Shown here: positions 57,522 through 64,000 of the stretch, piece by piece
Position numbering within the stretch: the first letter of the stretch is position 1
Layout: each line of letters starts with the position of its first letter
From: Bradyrhizobium sp. cir1
GTDB taxonomy: Bacteria; Pseudomonadota; Alphaproteobacteria; Rhizobiales; Xanthobacteraceae
DNA: 64,000 nt
Assembly: GCF_014198245.1 (NCBI RefSeq)
Contig: NZ_JACIHE010000005.1
Coordinates: 124,001-188,000, forward strand
Reading direction: 5' to 3'
The notes under the pieces: generated by a model
Told to the model about the DNA's origin: nothing
Seen by the model: the letters and a program-made list of their open reading frames with translations, nothing else
The model's database searches: none
Position numbers and translations under genes: made by a program

Positions 57522-59183
57522 ATGAAGAACAAGATCACCGGCCGCTCCGCCTTTCTCGCGCTGCTCAAGGACGAGGGCATCACGCACCTGTTCGGCAATC
57601 CCGGCACCACCGAATTGCCGATCATGCATGCGCTGAAGGACCATCCCGACCTCACCTATGTGATGGCGATGCAGGAGAGCCTGGTGGTCGCGATCGCCGA
57701 TGGCTACAGCCGCGCCTCGGGAAAGCTCGTCGCCTGCAACGTTCACGTCGCGCCCGGCCTCGGCAACGCCATGGGCTCGCTCTACAACGCCCAGTTCACG
57801 GGCACGCCGATGATCCTGACCGCGGGCCAGCAGGAGCAGGGCCACGGCCTGATGGAGCCGGTGCTTTATGGCCCACTGGTGCGCATGGCCGAGCCGCTGG
57901 TGAAATGGGCGGTCGAGGTGACGCGGCTGGAGGACCTGCCGCGCATCGTGCGCCGCGCCGCCAAGGTTGCGATGACGCCGCCGACCGGGCCGGTGTTCAT
58001 CTCGCTGCCCGGCGACATCCTCAACAGCGAAGCCGGCATCGACCTCGGGCGCTCCACCCGTATCGATGCGCGCACAAGGCCGTCGGAGGAAGCGCTGAAG
58101 GCCTTTGCCGCGCGGCTGCTGAAGGCCGAGCGTCCGGTGGTCGTTACCATGGACGAGGTGGTCAAGAGCGATGCGCTGAAGGAGGCTGCTGAATTGGCCG
58201 AGTTGCTCGGCGCGGCTGCTTACCAGTCCTCGACGCCCTATGGTGCGCACTTCCTCTCGGAGAGTCCGAGCTTCGTCGGCACGCTGGCACGCGTGCAGAA
58301 GGCCGCGCGCGATACGCTCGCGCCGTACGATCTGTTGATCGCACTCGGCGGCGATCCCTTGCGGATGTCTGTTTATAGCGAGGTCGACGCGCTGCCTGAC
58401 GGGCTCGGCGTCGTGCAGATCGGCCTCGTCGATTGGGAGATCGCCAAGAACTATGGCGCAGAGATCGCGCTGAAGGCGGACGTTAGGGAAACGTTGCGCG
58501 CGCTGATCCCGGTGCTCAAGGAGATGGGCGGCGCGACACTGGCGAGCCGCGCGAAACAGCGCCTCGCCGAACTCGCGCCGAAGAACTGGACCGCGCGGCG
58601 CGCCGCGCTGGTCGAGCAGATCGGCAAGAGTGCGGGCCGCACCCCCATCGATCCGGACTTCCTGGTGCTGCAAATGGTCGAGGCCATGCCCGACCATGCG
58701 ATCCTCGTCGACGAAGGCCTCACTTCCAGCCGCCAGGTCACGGCCCTGCGTCCGCACCGCGACCGCTACGGCTATCACGGCCTCGCCTCCGGCGGCATCG
58801 GCTGGGGCCTGCCGGCCTCCGTCGGCGCCAGCATTGCCAATCCGGATCGTCCCGTGGTGTGCTTCTCCGGCGACGGCAGTGCGATGTATTCGATCCAGTC
58901 GCTGTGGACCGCGGCGCATCACAAGCTGCCGCTCAACGTCGTCATCGCCAACAATGGCGGCTACCGCATCATCAAGCAACGCCTGCTCGCCTTCCACGGC
59001 GATGACAATTACGTCGGCATGGATTTTGTCGATCCACCCGTGGATTTCGCCGGTGTCGCCAAGGCGCTCGGCTGCGAGGCGATCAAAGTGAGCGATCCCG
59101 GCGAACTGAAGGCGACGCTGGCGTCGGCGTTTGGCCGGCCGGGGACGAAGCTGATCGAGGTGATGGTGGATGGGAAAGTCTGA
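57522..59183 (+). CDS. thiamine-diphosphate enzyme, benzoylformate-decarboxylase-like
   Basis: A 553-residue ThDP enzyme. FGNPGTTELPIMHAL and MAMQESLVVAIADGYSRASG form the pyrimidine side, HVAPGLGNAMGSLYNAQ follows, and GDGSAMYSIQSLWTAAHH the metal site. It resembles MdlC-type decarboxylases. The upstream GGAGG fixes the ATG at 57522. Benzoylformate (from mandelate) is a plausible substrate, but no mandelate genes are adjacent. Confidence 0.88.
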   Translation: MKNKITGRSAFLALLKDEGITHLFGNPGTTELPIMHALKDHPDLTYVMAMQESLVVAIADGYSRASGKLVACNVHVAPGLGNAMGSLYNAQFTGTPMILTAGQQEQGHGLMEPVLYGPLVRMAEPLVKWAVEVTRLEDLPRIVRRAAKVAMTPPTGPVFISLPGDILNSEAGIDLGRSTRIDARTRPSEEALKAFAARLLKAERPVVVTMDEVVKSDALKEAAELAELLGAAAYQSSTPYGAHFLSESPSFVGTLARVQKAARDTLAPYDLLIALGGDPLRMSVYSEVDALPDGLGVVQIGLVDWEIAKNYGAEIALKADVRETLRALIPVLKEMGGATLASRAKQRLAELAPKNWTARRAALVEQIGKSAGRTPIDPDFLVLQMVEAMPDHAILVDEGLTSSRQVTALRPHRDRYGYHGLASGGIGWGLPASVGASIANPDRPVVCFSGDGSAMYSIQSLWTAAHHKLPLNVVIANNGGYRIIKQRLLAFHGDDNYVGMDFVDPPVDFAGVAKALGCEAIKVSDPGELKATLASAFGRPGTKLIEVMVDGKV

Positions 59184-59211
59184 GGCGGGATCGAGTTCCC
59201 GCACACTCGGT

Positions 59212-59313
59212 GTCTCGCCCGGCTTCGACCGGGCGATCCAGTATTCCAGAGACGGCTGTTGTCTACGGAGAAGCCGCGGCGTACTGGATGCCCCGGTCAA
59301 GCCGGGGCATGAC
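59212..59313. repeat. palindromic repeat (GTCTCGCCCGGCTTCGACC type)
   Basis: Two hairpins, CGCCCGGCTTCGACCGGGCG and GCCCCGGTCAAGCCGGGGC, with outer TCCAGTA and TACTGGA. It lies between convergent genes. Confidence 0.8.
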
Positions 59314-59333
59314 AGCGTGTGTGTGGCGTAGTC

Positions 59334-60713
59334 CTACCCCTTCTTCCCCACCCGATATCCCGCCGCCGGATGCGGCGCGTCGAGCCGCGCGCGGCCCTGG
59401 CCGAACAGCTTTTCCCGCAGCGTGCCCTTGGCGTACTCGCTCTTGTACCGCCCGCGCCGGGTCAGCTCCGGCACCAGCATGTCGGCGATGTCCTCGAAAT
59501 CGCCGGGCGAGATCGCGAAGGCGACATTGAGGCCGTCGACGTCGGTCTTCTCAAACCAGTCCTCGATTTTGTCAGCGACATTTTCGGGCGTTCCCACGAC
59601 GACCGGCCCGGCGCCGCCGATGCCGACATGCTCGATGACGTCGCGCACGGTCCAGACGCGATCGGGGTCGGCGCGGGTGACGTTGTCCATCGCGCTGCGG
59701 CCGGCATCGTTCTGGACGTGGCGCACCTGCTGGTCGAGGTCGTAGCCGGAGAAGTCGACGCCGGTCCAACCCGACATCAGCGCCAGCGCCCCTTCGGGAC
59801 TGATATGGCGGCGATAGTCGGCATACTTTTCCTTTGCCTCGGCTTCCGTCCGTCCGAGGATGATCGTCATCATCGAGAACATCAGGATCTCGGCCGGGTT
59901 GCGGCCGAGCGCGGCAGCTTCCTGGCGGATCGCGGAGACGCGCGGCGCGATCACCTTGGCCGATGGCCCCGACATGAACACGCATTCGGCGTGACGCGCC
60001 GCAAACTGCCGGCCGCGCGGCGAGGTGCCGGCCTGGTACAGCACCGGCGTGCGCTGCGGCGACGGCTCGCTGAGGTGAATGGTGTTGTTGATGCGGTAGT
60101 TCGCGCCCTCATGATTGACGCGATGAACTTTTGCGGGATCGGTGAAGATGCCTCGCGCCCGGTCGCGCAGCACGGCGTCGTCCTCCCAGCTGCCTTCCCA
60201 GAGCTTGTAGACGACTTCCATATATTCGTCGGCGATGTCGTAGCGGTCGTCATGTCCGGTCTGCTTGTCCTTGCCGGCACCGCGCGCGGCGCTGTCGAGA
60301 TAGCCGGTGACGACGTTCCAGCCGATCCGCCCCTCGGTGAGATGGTCCAGCGTCGACATCCGCCGCGCGAAAGGGTAGGGCGGCTCGAAGGACAGATTGC
60401 TGGTGACGCCGAAGCCGAGATCTTTCGTCACTGCCGCCATCGCCGACAGCAGCAGCAGCGGCTCGTTCGACGGCGTTTGCGCTGCGTTGCGCAAGGCTGC
60501 GTCAGGACTGTTGCCATAGACGTCGTAGACGCCAAGCACGTCGGCCAGGAACAACCCGTCGAAACGGCCGCGCTCCAGGGTCCTGGCCAGATCGATCCAG
60601 TAGGGCAGGCGGTTATATTCGGCGGTGCGGTCGCGCGGATGAGTCCACAGGCCCGGTGACTGGTGTGCGACGCAATTCATCGCAAAGGCGTTGAGCCTGA
60701 TCTCTTTGGCCAT
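59334..60713 (-). CDS. NtaA/DmoA-type FMN-dependent monooxygenase
   Basis: A 459-residue flavin monooxygenase of the NtaA/SnaA/DszA group (LNAFAMNCVAHQSPGLW; WNVVTGYLDSAARGAG; VVVGTPENVADKIEDWF). It uses reduced FMN from a separate reductase; known substrates include nitrilotriacetate, dibenzothiophene and dimethyl sulfide. The ATG at 60713 starts the family domain. It is divergent from the M20 peptidase. Confidence 0.92.
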   Translation of the reverse strand: MAKEIRLNAFAMNCVAHQSPGLWTHPRDRTAEYNRLPYWIDLARTLERGRFDGLFLADVLGVYDVYGNSPDAALRNAAQTPSNEPLLLLSAMAAVTKDLGFGVTSNLSFEPPYPFARRMSTLDHLTEGRIGWNVVTGYLDSAARGAGKDKQTGHDDRYDIADEYMEVVYKLWEGSWEDDAVLRDRARGIFTDPAKVHRVNHEGANYRINNTIHLSEPSPQRTPVLYQAGTSPRGRQFAARHAECVFMSGPSAKVIAPRVSAIRQEAAALGRNPAEILMFSMMTIILGRTEAEAKEKYADYRRHISPEGALALMSGWTGVDFSGYDLDQQVRHVQNDAGRSAMDNVTRADPDRVWTVRDVIEHVGIGGAGPVVVGTPENVADKIEDWFEKTDVDGLNVAFAISPGDFEDIADMLVPELTRRGRYKSEYAKGTLREKLFGQGRARLDAPHPAAGYRVGKKG

Positions 60714-60793
60714 GCTGGTACCCCGGCGCCCTGTACTGAGCGCTCTTCGAATGATAGATGTGCGCCCCAACTTGGCGAAGTTCTTGCATATAA

Positions 60794-60814
60794 TTGGCCC
60801 TTGGCAAGGGCCAA
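60794..60814. promoter_or_regulatory. operator-like palindrome
   Basis: TTGGCCCTT at 60794-60802 is mirrored by AAGGGCCAA at 60806-60814, a perfect 9-bp inverted repeat with a 3-base centre (GGC). It is about 80 bases before the monooxygenase start. Confidence 0.6.
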
Positions 60815-60866
60815 GAATAGAAAGGCTTGGGTATCGGCAAGGCCAAAATCAGCGGTGCTGCCGCGC

Positions 60867-60878
60867 TTGGCAAGCCAA
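60867..60878. promoter_or_regulatory. second operator-like palindrome
   Basis: TTGGCAAGCCAA carries the same TTGGC/GCCAA half-sites as the palindrome at 60794, about 100 bases before the M20 start. Confidence 0.5.
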
Positions 60879-60979
60879 TCTCAAGAGAGCAAGAACGAAA
60901 TCCCAAGAACTATCCAAGTCCCCGCCACTTTCGATGGCCAGCGTAGCCCGCTAGGTTCGCCCGCGTCGAAACCTTGAAA

Positions 60980-62374
60980 ATGAAAGCAATGACCAGAGCC
61001 GACGCCATCGCCCGCGCCCGTGAAGATTTCAAGTCCGGCGCGTTCCTCGCTGAACTCGACCGCCGCGTCGCCTTCAAGACCGAAAGCCAGAATCCGTCGC
61101 GCGGCGCCGAGCTGCGCGCCTATCTGGAACAGGAGATGCAGCCGGCTTTCGCCGCGCTCGATTTCACCAGCCGCATCGTCGAATCCCCCAGCGGCAAGGC
61201 ACCGTTCCTGCTCGCCGAGCACCACGAAAGTGCATCCGCGCCGACTGTGCTGGTCTACGGCCATGGCGACGTCGTCGACGGCATGGAAGGCGAGTGGCGC
61301 GAGGGCCGCGATCCCTGGCGCACGACGGTTTCGGGCACGCGCCTCTATGGCCGTGGCACCGCCGACAACAAGGGCCAGCACAGCATCAACATGGCCGCGC
61401 TCCGCGCGGTGCGCGATGCCCGCGGCGGCAAGCTCGGCTTCAATGCCAAGTTCATTATCGAGATGGGCGAGGAGATCGGCTCGCCCGATCTCGGCAAGGT
61501 CTGCGATCTCAATCGCGATGCGCTCAAGGCCGACCTGTTCATGGCCTCCGACGGGCCGCGCCTCTCCGCCGATCGTCCGACGCTGTTCCTGGGCTGCCGC
61601 GGCGGCATCCGCATCCATCTCGACGTCAATTTGCGCGATGGCGGTCACCATTCCGGCAATTGGGGCGGCGTGCTCGCCAACCCCGCGACCATTCTGGTCA
61701 ACGCGATCTCGACGCTGGTCGACGGCCACGGCCGTCTGCAACTCGAGGCGCTGAAGCCGCCGCGGCTCACGAACCAGATCCGCAGCTATCTTGCCGACGT
61801 CGAGGTGGTGCCGACCGCGGACGAGCCGGCGCTCGCGGAGAACTGGGGCGAGGCGGGGCTGTCGGCGGCCGAACGGCTCTATGCCTGGAACACGCTCGAA
61901 GTGCTGGCGATGTCCTCGGGCAATATCGAGAAGCCGGCCAACGCCATTCCCGGCCATGCCAATGCCGTGCTGCAACTGCGTTTCGTGGTCGGCACCAAAA
62001 TTGACGGCCTGATCGAGGCCGTCCGCGCACATCTGGTCCAGAAGGGCTTTCCGATGGTCGAGGTGCGGGCGGCGCAGAGCTTTGCTGCATCGCGCACCGA
62101 TTTCGACAGTCCCTGGATCAAATGGGCCGCGGATTCGGTGCTGGCGACCACCGGCACGGCGCCGGCGGTGCTGCCGAATTTCGGCGGCTCTCTGCCCAAC
62201 GACGTATTCTCGGAGATCCTGGGCCTGCCGACGATCTGGGTCCCGCATTCCTATCCCGGCTGCTCCCAACATGCGCCCAATGAGCACATCCTGCTGCCTT
62301 TGACCGAAGAGGCCTTGACGGTCATGGCCGGGCTGTTCTGGGATCTCGGGGAATTGCCAAAGCCGCTAGCCTGA
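60980..62374 (+). CDS. M20 family metallopeptidase/deacylase
   Basis: A 464-residue cytosolic metallohydrolase. VLVYGHGDVVDG has the first His and Asp, LYGRGTADNKGQH the bridging Asp, IEMGEEIGSPD the Glu pair, and SYPGCSQHAPNEH the final His. It cleaves small peptides or N-acyl amino acids. It is divergent from the NtaA-type gene and upstream of the amino-acid ABC transporter, consistent with peptide use. Confidence 0.93.
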   Translation: MKAMTRADAIARAREDFKSGAFLAELDRRVAFKTESQNPSRGAELRAYLEQEMQPAFAALDFTSRIVESPSGKAPFLLAEHHESASAPTVLVYGHGDVVDGMEGEWREGRDPWRTTVSGTRLYGRGTADNKGQHSINMAALRAVRDARGGKLGFNAKFIIEMGEEIGSPDLGKVCDLNRDALKADLFMASDGPRLSADRPTLFLGCRGGIRIHLDVNLRDGGHHSGNWGGVLANPATILVNAISTLVDGHGRLQLEALKPPRLTNQIRSYLADVEVVPTADEPALAENWGEAGLSAAERLYAWNTLEVLAMSSGNIEKPANAIPGHANAVLQLRFVVGTKIDGLIEAVRAHLVQKGFPMVEVRAAQSFAASRTDFDSPWIKWAADSVLATTGTAPAVLPNFGGSLPNDVFSEILGLPTIWVPHSYPGCSQHAPNEHILLPLTEEALTVMAGLFWDLGELPKPLA

Positions 62375-62473
62375 GCCGTTAACCTGAGCCGCCATCCAGC
62401 CGAAAGTCACATTCTAATCCGGGCCGATTTGTGCTTGCATCCGGCCGCATCATCCTGAAAGGGGAAGAAAAAA

Positions 62474-63385
62474 GTGAAACATTTCCGTCACATCGGGCTC
62501 GCGCTCGCCGCGACCTTCGCCGTCAGCCAGGCCGGGGCCCAGGAGCTGACCGGCACGCTGAAGAACATCAAGGACACCGGCGCCATCACGCTGGGCTTCC
62601 GCGACTCCTCGATCCCGTTCTCCTATCTGGACGATAACCAGAAGCCGGTCGGGTTCGCGATGGACATCTGCTACAAGATCGTCGACGCCGTGAAGAAGGA
62701 GCTCAAGCTCGACAAGCTCGAGGTCAAGCTCAACCCGGTGACCTCCGCGACCCGCATCCCGCTGATGGCCAACGGCACCATCGACCTCGAATGCGGCTCG
62801 ACCACCAACAATGCCGAGCGCCAGAAGCAGGTCGCCTTCACCAACACCCACTTCCTGACCGCCAGCCGCTACGTCTTCAAGAAGTCGAGCGGCCTGAAGT
62901 CGATCGACGACCTCAAGGGCAAGACGGTGGTCTCGACTGCCGGCACCACCAACATCAAGCAGCTCACCGAAGCCAACGTCGCCAAGGGCCTCGGCGCCAA
63001 CATCATCCCGGCCAAGGATCACGCCGAAGCCTTCCTGATGGTCGAGACCGACCGCGCGGTCGCCTTCGTCATGGACGACATCCTGCTCGCGAGCCTTGTC
63101 GCCGGCTCGAAGTCGCCCGATGACTATGCGATCTCCAAGGACGCGTTCTCCAAGCCCGAGCCCTACGGCATCATGCTGCGCAAGGACGACGCGCCGTTCA
63201 AGAAGGTGGTCGATGCGGCAACCGCTGCGATCTATACCTCCGGTGAGGGCGAGAAGATCTACGCCAAGTGGTTCACGACCAAGATCCCGCCGAAGGGGCT
63301 GAACCTGAACACGCCGATCTCTTCCGAGCTGAAGAACGAGTTCGCCAAGCCGACGGACTCGCCGAACCCGGACGATTACAAGTAA
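62474..63385 (+). CDS. gltI: glutamate/aspartate ABC transporter substrate-binding protein
   Basis: A 303-residue periplasmic protein with a signal peptide (KHFRHIGLALAATFAVSQAG) and SBP family 3 fold: GAITLGFRDSSIPFSYLDD, IPLMANGTIDLECGSTTNN and VAFVMDDILLASL match GltI-type proteins. It would bind glutamate and aspartate. The GTG start at 62474 has GGGGAAG upstream. A hairpin separates it from the permease. Confidence 0.92.
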   Translation: MKHFRHIGLALAATFAVSQAGAQELTGTLKNIKDTGAITLGFRDSSIPFSYLDDNQKPVGFAMDICYKIVDAVKKELKLDKLEVKLNPVTSATRIPLMANGTIDLECGSTTNNAERQKQVAFTNTHFLTASRYVFKKSSGLKSIDDLKGKTVVSTAGTTNIKQLTEANVAKGLGANIIPAKDHAEAFLMVETDRAVAFVMDDILLASLVAGSKSPDDYAISKDAFSKPEPYGIMLRKDDAPFKKVVDAATAAIYTSGEGEKIYAKWFTTKIPPKGLNLNTPISSELKNEFAKPTDSPNPDDYK

Positions 63386-63398
63386 GATATGTTGTTCG

Positions 63399-63457
63399 CC
63401 TCTCCCCGCTTGCGGGGGGAGGCCACCCTAGCCCTCTCCCCGCAAGCGGGGAGAGGG
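63399..63457. repeat. paired hairpins between gltI and permease
   Basis: CCTCTCCCCGCTTGCGGGG and CCCTCTCCCCGCAAGCGGGG form two adjacent stems. In binding-protein operons such hairpins keep the first message stable so that it outnumbers the permease. Confidence 0.65.
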
Positions 63458-63555
63458 AAGAAATTCCAGCCATTCTGGAGGGAGTGGCCGGACATTTGCA
63501 TAGGCTGCACAGGCGCCCGGGATACCTGTAACGGGCGCGTTCGCGCGGGGGACAC

Positions 63556-64000
63556 GTGAACTACCACTGGAACTGGGGAATTTTCTTCGAGCCGAACCCG
63601 ATGGGGACCGGCACCTATCTCGACATGCTGCTGTCGGGACTGGCGCTAACCATCAAGACGGCGCTGCTCGCCTGGATCATCGCGCTGATCTTCGGTTCGA
63701 TCGTCGGCGTCATGCGCACGCTGCCCTCGCGGGGCGCGTACTGGTTCGGCTTCGGCTGGGTCGAATTCTTCCGCAACATGCCGCTGCTGGTGCAGCTCTT
63801 CCTGTGGTTCTTCGTGCTGCCGGAATTGCTGCCGAGGGCCGCCGGCCTGTGGCTGAAGCAATTGCCGAACGCGCCGTTCTGGACGGCGGCGATCGGCGTC
63901 GGCTTCTTCATGTCGGCGCGCGTTGCCGTGCAGTTGCAGGCCGGCATCGGTTCGCTGCCGCGCGGCCAGAAGATGGCGGCGACCGCGCTCGGGCTCACCA
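63556..64000 (+). CDS. gltJ: glutamate/aspartate ABC transporter permease, partial
   Basis: At least 148 residues, cut by the window end. NYHWNWGIFFEPNPMGTGTY begins it; TYLDMLLSGLALTIKTALLA is the first helix, and FRNMPLLVQLFLWFFVLPEL carries the motif of His/Glu-type permeases. GTG start with GGGGG upstream. It should pair with gltI and a second permease plus ATPase beyond the window. Confidence 0.9.
   Translation, partial: MNYHWNWGIFFEPNPMGTGTYLDMLLSGLALTIKTALLAWIIALIFGSIVGVMRTLPSRGAYWFGFGWVEFFRNMPLLVQLFLWFFVLPELLPRAAGLWLKQLPNAPFWTAAIGVGFFMSARVAVQLQAGIGSLPRGQKMAATALGLT

Noticed and set aside
57486..59300. 604-codon minus-strand frame over the benzoylformate-decarboxylase-like gene
   Set aside because: Antisense shadow; no motif and rich in Arg/Ala/Gly.
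1..64000. CRISPR arrays, rRNA genes, insertion sequences
   Set aside because: No regularly spaced direct repeats, no rRNA signatures and no transposase frames were seen. The many repeats are dispersed palindromes.

Overview
The window is GC-rich, gene-dense alphaproteobacterial chromosome. It closely resembles the Bradyrhizobium/Rhodopseudomonas group: the pair of a formylglutamate amidohydrolase-like gene and cpdR beside tRNA-Val, a DUF3551 secreted peptide, many Bug/TctC, GFA, DUF6894 and DUF3606-type proteins, and dense families of short palindromic intergenic repeats. This assignment rests on recognising gene families and repeats, not on a database search. No transposase, integrase, prophage or CRISPR array was seen.

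Layout. (1) 0-9.7 kb is core-like: a TPR-bearing class III nucleotide cyclase, a LysE exporter, a TauE/SafE exporter divergent from a LysR regulator, DUF3551, Bug protein plus HisN-type phosphatase, a candidate small RNA with its own promoter and terminator, the amidohydrolase, cpdR and tRNA-Val(GAC). (2) 9.7-27.5 kb is an accessory stress and low-oxygen block beginning just after the tRNA. It holds three secreted c-type cytochromes, PfkB, a GH1 glycosidase, an agarase-like glycosidase, PEP synthase, a CBS-BON protein, a universal stress protein, Hsp20, ChaB, a tail-less GroEL and many small proteins. Eight perfect TTGA-N6-TCAA (FixK/FNR-type) boxes plus two variants sit in its intergenic regions, so the block looks like one oxygen-responsive regulon. 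(3) 27.5-30.2 kb is a BigR/SqrR-type sulfide or persulfide module: Blh-like persulfide dioxygenase diverging from bigR, rhodanese and TauE, with a palindromic operator between them.

(4) 30.2-44.6 kb is mixed: ATC-hydrolase-like protein, Nudix, an enolase-superfamily enzyme, a cyclase with a predicted periplasmic heme-c sensor, a branched-chain-type binding protein, an alpha/beta hydrolase lacking its nucleophile, a DUF3606 repeat protein with a histone-H1-like tail, a DUF4173-response regulator-kinase operon and a GH3 hexosaminidase. (5) 44.6-64 kb is catabolic and transport: a family-5 binding protein, dihydropyrimidinase, a TetR/PspA/YiaAB envelope-stress unit with three matching operators, paired amidohydrolases with a Rieske ferredoxin, SDR, aldehyde dehydrogenase, OYE-type reductase, GFA protein, benzoylformate-decarboxylase-like enzyme, NtaA-type monooxygenase, M20 peptidase, and the start of a glutamate/aspartate ABC transporter cut by the window end.

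Working together: the most coherent system is the 10-27 kb block. Under oxygen limitation a FixK-type regulator would switch on sugar release (GH1, agarase-like), phosphorylation of fructose 6-phosphate (PfkB), PEP regeneration (PpsA), periplasmic electron carriers and protein protection (Hsp20, GroEL, USP, CBS-BON). The box positions are seen directly; the regulator and the physiology are inferred.
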